Origin: DAIDKA01 sp036498905
GTDB lineage: Bacteria; Pseudomonadota; Gammaproteobacteria; Steroidobacterales; Steroidobacteraceae
Assembly: GCA_036498905.1 (NCBI GenBank)
Contig: DASYER010000043.1
Span: 39,253 to 103,252 of the forward strand
Direction of reading: 5' to 3'
DNA: 64,000 nt
The translations under genes were made by a program, and so were the position numbers. The notes below the pieces were generated by a model. It saw only the letters and a program-made list of their open reading frames with translations. It was not told the DNA's origin and ran no database searches. This document shows positions 37,138 through 46,142 of the stretch, one piece after another (the first letter of the stretch is position 1; each line of letters begins with the position of its first letter).

Positions 37138-38005
37138 CGCGGGCCGCATAGAATCGATTCAGGCCAAAGCCGACCAGCACCGTCCACGCGCACACCAGCC
37201 AGCCGACCACGCCGTCGAACTGACTGAGCAGCGGATGCAGGGGATTGGACAGATCGGCGACCGAGGTGGTGCGCACGAATGTGATCACCCACACCCAGCC
37301 GGCATGCAGACCCAGACTGGCCGCGATATTGCCGGTGCGCATGCGCACTGTCGCGAGCACCACGCCGACGGCAAACAGGCACAGATAGGCATCGGCGACG
37401 CCGAGCGGATGTGCAAATGCACCAAATGAGCCTGCCAGCATGGTGATTCCGCTGTGCCAGCCGATCTGATCCGGCGGCACGTGATAGGAGCTGACGAAGT
37501 GCGTCAGCGCATAGATCAGAGCGGTCAGCACCGTCGCCGTCACGGCACCGGACTCGCGGGCAATGCCGCTCCACATGGCGCCGCGCAGGAAAGTCTCCTC
37601 GATCAGCGCGACCGCGATGCCCCGCAGCAGACCCTGTGCCGCGAGCTTTCCGAAGCTCTCCCAGTTCAGCGTCACGCCTGGTCGCAGCAGGCGCAGGTGC
37701 AGCGCCATCATGATTGCGATAATGATGCCCATGAGCACCACGCCGATACCGAAGGCGATGCCGGCCTCGCGCACAAACTGCCGTGGCGGCAGGCCGAACC
37801 CGAGGCTGACGCGATCGGCGAGCCGCAGGCGCCTCGCGATCAGGAAGAACCCGACCGCCAGAGTGATCATGCCCAGACGATCGGCCACCCGGTGGAATGG
37901 GAATCCGAACGCCGGATGCAGCAGCTGCCAGGCCGGATACGTGAGGCCCGCCATGACCGCGAGCGCCAGCAGAATCAGTCCGAGAAACCAGGCGAATGCG
38001 CGCAT
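37124..38005 (-). CDS. CPBP-family intramembrane metalloprotease
   Basis: A 293-residue membrane protein with about eight hydrophobic helices, of the CAAX-protease/bacteriocin-processing (ABI) family. The catalytic motif is ALIEETFLRGAMW (EExxxR). The second motif is probably ALTHFVSSYHV, and GVVLATVRMRTGNIAASLGLHAGW is the third, with conserved His. The ATG at 38005 opens a hydrophobic helix; sequence upstream in this frame is antisense to the next gene. The substrate is unknown. It is transcribed towards the mpl-LON pair and lies 87 bases from the divergent unknown gene. Confidence 0.88.
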   Translation of the reverse strand: MRAFAWFLGLILLALAVMAGLTYPAWQLLHPAFGFPFHRVADRLGMITLAVGFFLIARRLRLADRVSLGFGLPPRQFVREAGIAFGIGVVLMGIIIAIMMALHLRLLRPGVTLNWESFGKLAAQGLLRGIAVALIEETFLRGAMWSGIARESGAVTATVLTALIYALTHFVSSYHVPPDQIGWHSGITMLAGSFGAFAHPLGVADAYLCLFAVGVVLATVRMRTGNIAASLGLHAGWVWVITFVRTTSVADLSNPLHPLLSQFDGVVGWLVCAWTVLVGFGLNRFYAARVKRM

Positions 38006-38092
38006 TTGTGGGCAATTGCACCAGATTTGCGGCTCTTCTGCCGCAGCAATTCGCGCCACAGTGCCGCCAACCCGGCGCCTCGAGTGGTTGTG

Positions 38093-38488
38093 ATGGAACT
38101 TGCCGCTGCCAAAGCGACCCTGAAGTGCCTGGTCGAAGGGGTCGATCCGGTCACGGGCTACCCGATTCCGAAGTCGATGGTGCTGCACCACGCGGTGGTG
38201 ATGCGCGCCCTGCTGTGCGCCGTGGAGGTACTCCATGCCGATGAAGCCCGCCGCCGACGCCGGGCCCGGCTGCCCAGCAATACCGGACGACCGTGGCGGC
38301 AGTGCGATGATGCGCAGGTGCTGGCCGCCTTCAACGCGGGTGTGCCCTTGCTGCGGATCGCCGCCGACCATCATCGCAGCTTGGCCAGCGTGGAGTCGCG
38401 CCTGGAGCGCTTTGGGGTGCTTGCGCCCGAGCAGCGTCTCACCCGCAACCGCTACGTGAGTCCTGCAGTTCGTCGTGCACCCGTCTAG
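38093..38488 (+). CDS. Small helix-turn-helix-like protein of unknown function
   Basis: A 131-residue protein from ATG 38093. It has two modules. The N-terminal helical block (LKCLVEGVDPVTGYPIP ... MRALLCAVEVL) resembles a GxDPxTGxxxP element seen in proteobacterial orphans. The C-terminal block (QCDDAQVLAAFNAGVPLLRI, then HRSLASVESRLERFGVL) looks like a Myb/HTH unit that reads an RS-x-x-S-V-x-x-RL recognition helix. DNA binding is inferred from pattern only. The gene lies 35 bases before the first of two glycosyltransferase genes on the same strand. Translation of the frame upstream of 38093 is only the reverse shadow of the protease gene. Confidence 0.65.
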   Translation: MELAAAKATLKCLVEGVDPVTGYPIPKSMVLHHAVVMRALLCAVEVLHADEARRRRRARLPSNTGRPWRQCDDAQVLAAFNAGVPLLRIAADHHRSLASVESRLERFGVLAPEQRLTRNRYVSPAVRRAPV

Positions 38489-38523
38489 CGTGATGGCGGC
38501 GTGCTGGTATCCTGCGCACCGAC

Positions 38524-39558
38524 ATGCGAGTCCTCTTTGTACCGGTCTCGGCGGCGCGCGGCTTTGGCGAATATGCCCGTGCGCGTGAGATAGCCCGGGC
38601 AGTACAGGAGCGCTGGCCGACCGCTCAGCTGCATTTTATCCTCAGCGTCCACGCTTCGTACGCCGCGCAGTGCCCGTTTCCGGCGACGTTGCTGCCAGGC
38701 TCCGCCACCCTGCATACGCCACAGGTCGTGGAACTGCTGCACTCATTCAAGCCCGACATTGTCGTGTTCGACAATGCGGGACGGACCGCCCAGGTGCGCG
38801 CGGCCCACGCGGCCGGCGCCCGTGTGATCTACATCAGCTCGCGCCGCCGACAACGCGCCAAGGCGTTCCGCGTCGGCTGGATGCGACGGCTCAGCGAGCA
38901 CTGGATTGCCTATCCACGGTTCATTGCAGGCGATCTGGGCGCGTCGGAGAGGCTGAAGCTCAAATTTCTTGGCCGACCACACGTGCGGTTTGTGGACACG
39001 GTCCTGCCGGTGGGGGCCGAGGAACCGGGGCCGCTGCCGCAGCTGCGGGACTTCGTGCTCCTCGTGCCGGGTGGCGGCACGGCGCATCCGGGTGCGCACG
39101 CGGCACCGGCCATCATCGCCGATGCGGCAGCGGCGCTCGCGGCGCGCGGACTGCGCACGGTGCTGGTGGGCGCGCTCGAGGATGTCACAGGCACCGATAT
39201 GTTGAGCCGTCTGCCACTGCTGCCCCAGACGCAACTCGTCGCCCTGCTGCGCCGCGCCCGGGTCGTGGTCAGCAATGGCGGCGATACCCTGCTGCAGGCC
39301 CTGGCCTGCGGCTGCGCCTGCGTGGCGGTGCCCATCGCGCATGACCAGGCGGCGCGCATTGCGCGCTGTCGCGACCTGGGTTTGATCCATGCTGCGCCGC
39401 TCGCCGCGGGCGCAATCGTCGATGCGGCCGCCAAGTTGTACGACGATGAGCCTGCGCGACACAGACTTGTCGAGCGGGCTTGCGCGATGGACATACACGA
39501 TGCGATGCCGCAGCTGCTGGATTGGATCGCGGCACTGGCGCCGGAAGCGCGACCATGA
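38524..39558 (+). CDS. MurG-like GT-B glycosyltransferase
   Basis: A 344-residue enzyme with two Rossmann halves. The N-terminal half starts MRVLFVPVSAARGFGEYAR, an acceptor-domain loop similar to GT28/PseG-type enzymes. The C-terminal donor domain includes FVLLVPGGGTAHPG and VVVSNGGDTLLQALACGCACVAVP, the MurG-like nucleotide-sugar site. There is no membrane helix; peripheral attachment is likely. Donor and acceptor cannot be predicted. It shares an ATGA overlap with the following GT4 gene, so the two probably act in sequence on one glycan. Confidence 0.8.
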   Translation: MRVLFVPVSAARGFGEYARAREIARAVQERWPTAQLHFILSVHASYAAQCPFPATLLPGSATLHTPQVVELLHSFKPDIVVFDNAGRTAQVRAAHAAGARVIYISSRRRQRAKAFRVGWMRRLSEHWIAYPRFIAGDLGASERLKLKFLGRPHVRFVDTVLPVGAEEPGPLPQLRDFVLLVPGGGTAHPGAHAAPAIIADAAAALAARGLRTVLVGALEDVTGTDMLSRLPLLPQTQLVALLRRARVVVSNGGDTLLQALACGCACVAVPIAHDQAARIARCRDLGLIHAAPLAAGAIVDAAAKLYDDEPARHRLVERACAMDIHDAMPQLLDWIAALAPEARP

Positions 39559-40616
39559 GCCGCGTCGTGTTCCTGGATACGGTCAGTCCGATGCCGTACG
39601 ACACGCGCTCTTTCGGCACGCGCGCGGTGCAGGGTACCGAGGCCAGCGTCATGCGCATCGCGGACTGCCTGGGCGCCTGTGTGATGCAGCACAACCGCAC
39701 CAGCGCCTGGGAGCGGTATCTGCCCGTGCAGCCTCTGGCAACTGCAGAGCACGTCGTGGTGATCCGCGAATCGCGCGCTCTGGCGCAGGCGCGCGAGCTG
39801 TTTCCGCATGCGCAGCTGCATCTGTGGCTGCATGACAAGCTGCGGCCCGGCTCAAAGCGCGGCAGGCGCCTGCGCCGCACCGCCGGGATTCTGCGGGCTG
39901 CGAAGGTCTCCATCGTGTGTGTGTCGGACACGCATCGGCAGGATGTACTGCAGACACTGCGCTGGGCGGGCATCGACGGCCTGCCGGTCTGTACGCGTTA
40001 CAACCCGCTGGATGAGGCGCTGCAGCCAGATGGCAGCGCGTTCGACGATCGGCAGCTGGTGTTCTTCTCTTCGCCCAACAAGGGCCTGGCGTTTGCCCTG
40101 GATGCCTTCGGCGCGCTGCGTCGGGCGGTCCCTGATCTGCGGCTCATCGTGGGCAATCCGGGTTACAAGACGGATGCACGCGCGGCGCTGCCCGGCGTGG
40201 AGTTTCTCGGGCCGCAACCCCAGGGCCTCATGCACGCCCAGGTGCGTCGCGCGCTTTGCACATTCCAGCCGAATTTCCGCATCCCCGAAACATTCGGTCT
40301 GGTGTACGCCGAATCAAATGCGCTGGGGACGCCGGTGCTCACCCACGATTTCGGCGCGGCCGCCGAAGTCCTGGCCGATCCGCGCCAGCTGCTGCCGGTG
40401 AAACCCGCATACCGTGGCTACGAGGCACTCGTTGGTGGTCTTACGCCGCGCTGGCGCCGATGGCCGGCGCGCGTGGCCGATGCGGTCGGACTGTTTGATG
40501 CCTACATCGAGCGCGTACGGGAATGGCGCGCTGGCGGGCGTCCCGTGGTAGGAGCGGATCCGCGATTTGCGTTGCGCGCGGTGGCCGCTCAGTGGCGCGA
40601 ACTGCTCGGCCCCTGA
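39555..40616 (+). CDS. Glycosyltransferase family 4-like protein
   Basis: A 353-residue GT-B enzyme. The start at ATG 39555 overlaps the preceding stop. Donor-domain marks are LVFFSSPNKGLAFALDAFGALR, LRLIVGNPGY and the EX7E-like PETFGLVYAESNALGTPVLT (Glu pair that holds the nucleotide sugar), followed by HDFGAAAEVLADP. It has no signal peptide or membrane segment. The last 28 bases overlap the convergent TraB/GumN gene. Together with its upstream partner it forms a two-gene transferase cassette outside the main LPS cluster; the product is unknown. Confidence 0.85.
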   Translation: MSRVVFLDTVSPMPYDTRSFGTRAVQGTEASVMRIADCLGACVMQHNRTSAWERYLPVQPLATAEHVVVIRESRALAQARELFPHAQLHLWLHDKLRPGSKRGRRLRRTAGILRAAKVSIVCVSDTHRQDVLQTLRWAGIDGLPVCTRYNPLDEALQPDGSAFDDRQLVFFSSPNKGLAFALDAFGALRRAVPDLRLIVGNPGYKTDARAALPGVEFLGPQPQGLMHAQVRRALCTFQPNFRIPETFGLVYAESNALGTPVLTHDFGAAAEVLADPRQLLPVKPAYRGYEALVGGLTPRWRRWPARVADAVGLFDAYIERVREWRAGGRPVVGADPRFALRAVAAQWRELLGP

Positions 40617-41467
40617 ACGGGGGTGGCGCTGATGCCGGCATTGCGCAACAGATCCAGCAGACCGCCCTTGCCGACCACATGCAGCGCGCCGACCACGATC
40701 AGCACATTGTGGTCGGCGGCCAGATAGGCCTTGATCTGTGGCAGCCAGCGCTGATTGCGGTCGCTGACCAGGACCCGGTACAGCTGCGGGAACTGGTTAT
40801 AGGCGTCGGACAGCTGTGCCGCCAGTGCCGCGCTGTCGCCGGAGCGCCATGCGCCCAGCATCTGGTCGGTTTCACTGGCGGTGTCCTTCAGATCCTGCAG
40901 CGTCAGTTCGAGAAACCGCGCCTGGTCCTCGTTCGACATGTGCTCGAGCTGCCCCAACTCTTCGTCGATCGTCTCAAGGCCCGCCGTCGGGCGGCCGTCC
41001 TGCTGGGTACGGGCGAGGAGCTGTTCCTCCACGCCCGACTGCGGGTCGTAGCCCAGTTTCAGATACATCAGATCGGAGAGCGTCAGCGCGGCCACCCAGG
41101 GACGCAGCACCGCCAGTTGTTCCAGCGGCAGCCCGAGCGCGCTCGCCTGCGCGGCCAGGTGCGCGAAGCGTTCGGGACCCAGGGCCTGCATCATCGATTC
41201 GCCTTCGGGATAGCGACCGTGCTCGAGCATCCATGCGGCCATGCTGCTCGTGTCGATTTTCCCCAGGTCCATTTCCATCACCAGCTCCTTCGAGTCATCG
41301 TAGGCGCGGGCGAATGCGGCAGGCAGGGAACTCTCACCGGGTTTGAGCAGATGCACCGACTCGGCCAGGTACACCGTGTTGTGCGCGCCATGCAAAGCCC
41401 ACACGGGGCTCTGCGCGCGGGCGCTCAGGCTGCCGAGGAGGCAGAGCGCGAGGAGCCAGTGCCGCAT
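40589..41467 (-). CDS. TraB/GumN family protein, exported
   Basis: A 292-residue protein with a signal peptide (MRHWLLALCLLGSLSARA). It belongs to the TraB/GumN/TIKI family of putative metalloproteases. Motifs are YLAESVHLLKPG (usual form GxxHLL), LVMEMDL, GLETIDEEL and the C-terminal VVGALHVVGKGGLLDLL (GALHxxGxxG). The first Gly of the usual GTxH element is replaced by Glu-Ser. It may process periplasmic or surface peptides; no substrate is known. Its signal peptide start overlaps the end of cpdA by 43 bases on the same strand. Confidence 0.88.
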   Translation of the reverse strand: MRHWLLALCLLGSLSARAQSPVWALHGAHNTVYLAESVHLLKPGESSLPAAFARAYDDSKELVMEMDLGKIDTSSMAAWMLEHGRYPEGESMMQALGPERFAHLAAQASALGLPLEQLAVLRPWVAALTLSDLMYLKLGYDPQSGVEEQLLARTQQDGRPTAGLETIDEELGQLEHMSNEDQARFLELTLQDLKDTASETDQMLGAWRSGDSAALAAQLSDAYNQFPQLYRVLVSDRNQRWLPQIKAYLAADHNVLIVVGALHVVGKGGLLDLLRNAGISATPVQGPSSSRH

Positions 41468-42225
41468 GAATCCACCCAGTGCAGATCAGTGATGATGCGG
41501 CCGTCGGCGTGCAGCTCCAGGGTCCGAAATGCCGGTGGTCGCGGGTCGATGGCGAAGTCGTGTGCATGCGGCAGAAACTGCGCGCAGGTGGATGGGGTGG
41601 CCAGCAGCCGCACCCCGCGCCGCAAGGCATCGAATGGCTGGTGCACATGGCCCCACACGATGGCGCGCACCGAGCGATGAGCATCGATGATGCGGAAGAA
41701 CTCTGCGGCATTGCCCAGGCCTATATGGTCCAGCCAATCACTGGACATGGGCACCGGATGATGATGCAGACACACCAGCACCGGAGTCGTGGTGCCGGCC
41801 AGTGCCCGCTCGAGCAGCTCCAACTGAGAGGGCGCGAGGTATCCACCGTCCTGACCCGGCACGCTGGTATCGAGCAGCACCAGGCGCCAGCCGCCCAGAT
41901 CAAATATGCCGTGAGTCACAAATGGCGGCCGATCCAGCATCCGCGCCAGAGTCGCCGCGTCGTCGTGATTGCCGGCAATGCAGCACACCGGCACGCCCAG
42001 GGCCGAGAACTCCCGGCGGAACACCTCGTAGCCGCGCGGATCGTCATGCACCACATCGCCGGTGACGAGGATGGCATCGGCGGGCCAGTCGGTTGCCTGG
42101 GTGAGGGCCCTGGCCTGCGCCAGAGTCTGTCGCAGGGTGAGCAGAGGCTGCAGGCCGCGCAGCTGCGCCTGCTCATCCGCGGACAGATGCAGGTCGGTGA
42201 AGTGCAACAGGCGAAGTGGCGTCAT
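41425..42225 (-). CDS. cpdA: 3',5'-cyclic-AMP phosphodiesterase, CpdA type
   Basis: A metallophosphoesterase hydrolysing cAMP (class III). It has 266 residues. All metal motifs are present: LHFTDLHL (Asp, His), LVTGDVVHDD, CIAGNHDD, CLHHHPVP and WGHVHQPF. This set, with TDLHL near the N-terminus, fits CpdA, though related phosphodiesterases cannot be fully excluded. It is divergent from gap with 247 bases between and followed by the TraB/GumN gene. Confidence 0.85.
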   Translation of the reverse strand: MTPLRLLHFTDLHLSADEQAQLRGLQPLLTLRQTLAQARALTQATDWPADAILVTGDVVHDDPRGYEVFRREFSALGVPVCCIAGNHDDAATLARMLDRPPFVTHGIFDLGGWRLVLLDTSVPGQDGGYLAPSQLELLERALAGTTTPVLVCLHHHPVPMSSDWLDHIGLGNAAEFFRIIDAHRSVRAIVWGHVHQPFDALRRGVRLLATPSTCAQFLPHAHDFAIDPRPPAFRTLELHADGRIITDLHWVDSCGTGSSRSASSAA

Positions 42226-42472
42226 GACGGCAGATTCGCGGTTAAGTACGGGTCCTGCAGCATCGTATCAGAGCCGGGTTTTAGGGCCGGTGAACTGCAT
42301 CATGGCTGTGCAAATAAGGGGGTGCGCGGCCGCCATCAGGCGATATGTTTCATTGCCGCCCCTGCCGTATCTGGGGGAGAATATCACCCCCCGCCCGTGC
42401 GACTTTTCCCGCGAAGGTCCGTGGGCCTCAAGAACCTGCTAACACTCTGATAAGTAAAGAGGACTATTCGAA

Positions 42473-43489
42473 ATGGCGATCAAGGTGGGCATCAACGGAT
42501 ACGGTCGCATCGGACGCAATGTGCTGCGTGCGCTGTATGAATCCGGACGCACCAATGAAATTCAGATCGTGGCCATCAATGATCTGGGGGATGCGAACAC
42601 CAATGCGCACCTGACCCGCTACGACACCGCTCACGGCAAGTTTCCCGGCAAGGTTGCCGTCGATGGGGATTCGATGGTGGTCAACGGGGATCGCATCCGC
42701 GTGCTGGCCGAGCGCAATCCGGCGAACCTGCCCTGGGGGCAGCTCGGCGTGGATACGGTCCTCGAATGCACCGGCTTGTTTACCAGCAAGGCCAAGGCCG
42801 GCGCGCACATTGCCGGTGGCGCCCGCCGCGTGGTGATTTCGGCACCGGGCGACAAGGACGTGGATGCGACGGTGGTTTACGGCGTCAACCATGCTGTGCT
42901 GAAGGCCGGCCATACCGTCATTTCGAACGCTTCGTGTACCACCAATTGCCTGGCCCCCGTGGCCAAGGTGCTCCACAGCCACGTCGGTATCGTCAGCGGC
43001 GTGATGACGACGATCCACGCCTACACCAACGACCAGGTATTGACCGACGTGTATCACAGTGACCTGCGTCGGGCGCGTTCGGCAACCATGTCGCAGATTC
43101 CGACCAAGACCGGTGCCGCTGCTGCGGTCGGCCTGGTGCTGCCGGAACTGAACGGCAAGCTCGATGGGTTTGCAGTGCGCGTGCCCACCATCAACGTGTC
43201 GCTGGTTGATCTGAGCTTCATCGCGGCGCGCGCCACCACGGTTGCGGAGATCAACGGCCTGATGAAGGCCGCCGCCGCCGCGGGCGATCTGAAGGGAGTG
43301 CTCGCCTACAATGAGGCGCCGCTGGTCTCCGTGGATTTCAATCATGATGCGCATTCCTCCACGTTCGATGCGACCTTAACCAAGGTCGTCGGTGGCACGC
43401 TGGTGAAGGTGTGCGCCTGGTACGACAACGAGTGGGGCTTCTCCAATCGGATGCTCGATACCACCATCGCCTGGTCGAAAGCCGTCTGA
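42473..43489 (+). CDS. gap: Type I glyceraldehyde-3-phosphate dehydrogenase
   Basis: Oxidative phosphorylation of glyceraldehyde 3-phosphate with NAD(P)+. It has 338 residues: VGINGYGRIGRNVLRAL, the catalytic Cys in SNASCTTNCLAPVAKVLH, the His in the THAY-like TIHAYTNDQ, and WYDNEWGFSNRM at the end. AGAGGAC precedes the ATG. It opens the run gap-pgk-pyk-patatin-proS; gap and pgk overlap by one base. The 247-base upstream region presumably holds the operon promoter. Nothing in the coenzyme loop (VAINDLGD) clearly decides NAD or NADP. Confidence 0.96.
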   Translation: MAIKVGINGYGRIGRNVLRALYESGRTNEIQIVAINDLGDANTNAHLTRYDTAHGKFPGKVAVDGDSMVVNGDRIRVLAERNPANLPWGQLGVDTVLECTGLFTSKAKAGAHIAGGARRVVISAPGDKDVDATVVYGVNHAVLKAGHTVISNASCTTNCLAPVAKVLHSHVGIVSGVMTTIHAYTNDQVLTDVYHSDLRRARSATMSQIPTKTGAAAAVGLVLPELNGKLDGFAVRVPTINVSLVDLSFIAARATTVAEINGLMKAAAAAGDLKGVLAYNEAPLVSVDFNHDAHSSTFDATLTKVVGGTLVKVCAWYDNEWGFSNRMLDTTIAWSKAV

Positions 43490-44661
43490 TGAAGATTCGT
43501 CGCATGACCGACCTTGCCCTTGCGGGCAAGAGGGTACTGATCCGTGAAGATCTGAATGTGCCGGTGGCCAACGGCGTCGTCACCAGCGATGCCCGCATCC
43601 GAGCGGCCTTGCCGACACTGCGCCAGGCCATGGCGGCGGGTGCGAAAGTCTTCGTCATGTCCCATCTGGGACGCCCCGAGGAAGGCGTGTACGACGAGCA
43701 GTACTCGCTCGCGCCGGTGGCCCAGCGACTCGCGCAGTTGCTGGGCGAGCCCGTCGAGCTGCGCAAGGACTGGCTCTCCGGCCTGGATTGCGCCCCGGGA
43801 CAGTTGCTCCTGTGCGAGAACGTGCGGTTCAACAAGGGCGAGAAGAAGGACGACGAGAAACTGTCACGCGCCATGGCGGCGCTGTGCGACGTGTTCGTGA
43901 TGGATGCCTTCGGCACAGCCCACCGCGCCGAGGCGAGTACGCACGGGGTCGCACGCTTTGCAGCCGTGGCCTGCGCCGGTCCGCTGCTGGTGGGGGAACT
44001 CACGGCGCTGGAGCAGGCCCTCGAGAAGCCGGCGCGGCCGCTGGTCGCCATCGTGGCCGGCTCGAAGGTCTCCACGAAGCTGACCGTGCTGGAGTCTTTG
44101 CTGGCGCGGGTCGACCAGCTGATCGTCGGTGGCGGAATTGCCAACACATTCCTGGCGGCCTCGGGTGTCGCCGTCGGCAAGTCGCTGTACGAGAAGGACA
44201 TGCTGGATACGGCGCGCCGCCTACTGAAGCAGGCCAAAGCGCGCGGCGCCGAGATTCCGCTGCCCACCGATGTCGTCGTAGCGACCGAATTCGCGGCGAC
44301 GGCCAGGGCGCAGGTCCGGCCGGCCGACGAAGTGCGCCCGGATGAACTCATTTTGGATATCGGTCCACAAACGGCACGACATCTGGCGGAACAGTTGCAG
44401 AGTGCCGGCACCATTTTGTGGAACGGGCCGGTGGGTGTGTTCGAGTTTGATCAGTTCGGCGCGGGCACCCGCACGCTTGCCCATGCCATCGCGGACAGCC
44501 AGGCCTTTTCCCTTGCCGGGGGTGGCGATACGCTCGCGGCGATTGAGAAGTATGATGTGGAGAAGGGGATTTCCTATATCTCCACCGGCGGAGGTGCCTT
44601 CCTGGAGTTCGTCGAGGGCAAGACACTGCCGGCAGTGGCCATTCTGGAAGCGCGTTCATGA
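43489..44661 (+). CDS. pgk: Phosphoglycerate kinase
   Basis: Makes ATP from 1,3-bisphosphoglycerate. It has 390 residues from the ATG that overlaps the gap stop; ATG 43504 is an alternative start. Motifs are LAGKRVLIREDLNVPV, VFVMSHLGRPEEGVYD, LLCENVRFNKGEKKDD, DAFGTAHRAEAST, VAIVAGSKVSTKL and GGGDTLAAIEKY. It overlaps pyk by 4 bases. Confidence 0.98.
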   Translation: MKIRRMTDLALAGKRVLIREDLNVPVANGVVTSDARIRAALPTLRQAMAAGAKVFVMSHLGRPEEGVYDEQYSLAPVAQRLAQLLGEPVELRKDWLSGLDCAPGQLLLCENVRFNKGEKKDDEKLSRAMAALCDVFVMDAFGTAHRAEASTHGVARFAAVACAGPLLVGELTALEQALEKPARPLVAIVAGSKVSTKLTVLESLLARVDQLIVGGGIANTFLAASGVAVGKSLYEKDMLDTARRLLKQAKARGAEIPLPTDVVVATEFAATARAQVRPADEVRPDELILDIGPQTARHLAEQLQSAGTILWNGPVGVFEFDQFGAGTRTLAHAIADSQAFSLAGGGDTLAAIEKYDVEKGISYISTGGGAFLEFVEGKTLPAVAILEARS

Positions 44662-46142
44662 GCAGCATTAAAAGCCCGCCGGTATCCTCGGAAGCCGTCA
44701 AATTCCTGAAGCGCACCAAGATCGTCGCGACCGCCGGTCCGGCGACGGATGACCCGAAGGTCCTCATTGAGATGATGAAGGCGGGCCTGAGTGTGGTGCG
44801 CCTGAATGCCTCTCATGGCACGCGCGCCGATCTGAAGCGCCGGCTCGACATGGTGCGCGCCGCGGCGGTCAAGGCGCAGGAGATCGTCAGCATTCTGCTG
44901 GACCTGTCCGGCCCGAAGATCCGAATCGAATGTTTCGCGAGCGGCCCGATCCAGCTGGAGGAGGGCGCCACCTTTGCGCTCGATACCGCGCTGGATCCGA
45001 AGGGTGGCGACATCAATGTGGTGGGCACGGCCTACAAGAACCTGCCGCAGGATGTGGTCAGCGGGGATGTCCTGCTGCTGTCCGATGGGCAGATCGTACT
45101 GGACGTGCTGGCGGTCGAGGGCACGCGCATCCACACCCGCGTCAAGGTCGGCGGCCCGCTGTCGGATCGCAAGGGGCTGAATCGCCAGGGCGGCGGGATT
45201 TCGGCACCGGCGCTGTCGGACAAGGATCGTGACGATATTCGCTTCGCGGCCGAGGAGAAGGTGGACTATGTCGCGGTGTCGTTCGCCCGCGACGCGGCCG
45301 ACATCAAGCTCGCGCGGCGTCTGGTGCGCGAGGCCGGCGGGGATGCGCGCATCGTCGCCAAGATCGAACGCCACGAGGCCATCACCAACCTCGATAGCAT
45401 CATCGAGGCCTCCGATGTCGTGATGGTCGCGCGCGGAGACCTCGGCGTGGAAATGGGGTATGCGGAGGTCACCAGTTTGCAGAAGACCATCATCCATCGC
45501 TCGCGCGCGCTGTATCGAGTCGTGATCACCGCGACGCAGATGATGGAATCGATGATCCAGAACCCGGTGCCCACGCGTGCCGAAGTCTCGGATGTCGCCA
45601 ATGCCGTGATGGACGGCACCGATGCGGTGATGCTGTCCGCCGAAACGGCCACCGGCCGGTATCCGCTGAAGGCCGTGGAGGCGATGGCGGATGTGATCCG
45701 CGGTGCCGAGAAATATCAGTTCGGACATGCCCGCCCGCGCCAGCGCGATGAAGGCAGCATGTTCGAGGGCACCGAAGAAGCCATCGCCATGGCCGTGATG
45801 TACACGGCCAATCACATGCACGTGAAGGCCATCGTGGCGTTGACCGAGACCGGCGCCACCACCTTGTGGATGTCGCGGCTGCGCTCCGACATCCCGATCT
45901 ATGCGTTCTCGCGTAACGAGGCGACCGGCAGGCGCGTGACCATGTATCGCGGCGTCTTTCCGGTGATGTTTGATGTCGTCGGCTGCAACACCGCAGAGGC
46001 CCTGTACAACGCCATCTTCGCGCGCCTGCTCGAACTGGAGCTGGTACGCCAGGGCGACATGGTGATCGTGACCAAGGGTGAGCTGTCAGGCGTGCAGGGT
46101 GGCACCAACTCCATGCAGATCCTGAAGGTTCATCTCACCTGA
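44658..46142 (+). CDS. pyk: Pyruvate kinase, K+-independent type
   Basis: The final glycolytic step. It has 494 residues: KIVATAGPATDDPKVL, VVRLNASHG (Ala where Phe is usual), the catalytic KIERHEAITNLDSI, VARGDLGVEM and TATQMMESMIQNPVPTRAEV. The segment LDLSGPKIRI has Leu and Lys at the positions of Thr113 and Glu117 of the K+-dependent rabbit enzyme, the substitution reported for K+-independent pyruvate kinases. It overlaps pgk by 4 bases and the patatin gene by 1, so lower glycolysis is translated as a tight unit. Confidence 0.96.
   Translation: MSSIKSPPVSSEAVKFLKRTKIVATAGPATDDPKVLIEMMKAGLSVVRLNASHGTRADLKRRLDMVRAAAVKAQEIVSILLDLSGPKIRIECFASGPIQLEEGATFALDTALDPKGGDINVVGTAYKNLPQDVVSGDVLLLSDGQIVLDVLAVEGTRIHTRVKVGGPLSDRKGLNRQGGGISAPALSDKDRDDIRFAAEEKVDYVAVSFARDAADIKLARRLVREAGGDARIVAKIERHEAITNLDSIIEASDVVMVARGDLGVEMGYAEVTSLQKTIIHRSRALYRVVITATQMMESMIQNPVPTRAEVSDVANAVMDGTDAVMLSAETATGRYPLKAVEAMADVIRGAEKYQFGHARPRQRDEGSMFEGTEEAIAMAVMYTANHMHVKAIVALTETGATTLWMSRLRSDIPIYAFSRNEATGRRVTMYRGVFPVMFDVVGCNTAEALYNAIFARLLELELVRQGDMVIVTKGELSGVQGGTNSMQILKVHLT

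Noticed and set aside
37454..38092. Upstream extension of the small helix-turn-helix-like gene
   Set aside because: This part is antisense to the CPBP protease and Gln/His/Arg-rich; the conserved-looking protein begins at 38093.
42373..42392. GGGGG-AGAATATCA-CCCCC element upstream of gap
   Set aside because: A short stem of G/C runs; too simple to call an operator or riboswitch without comparison.
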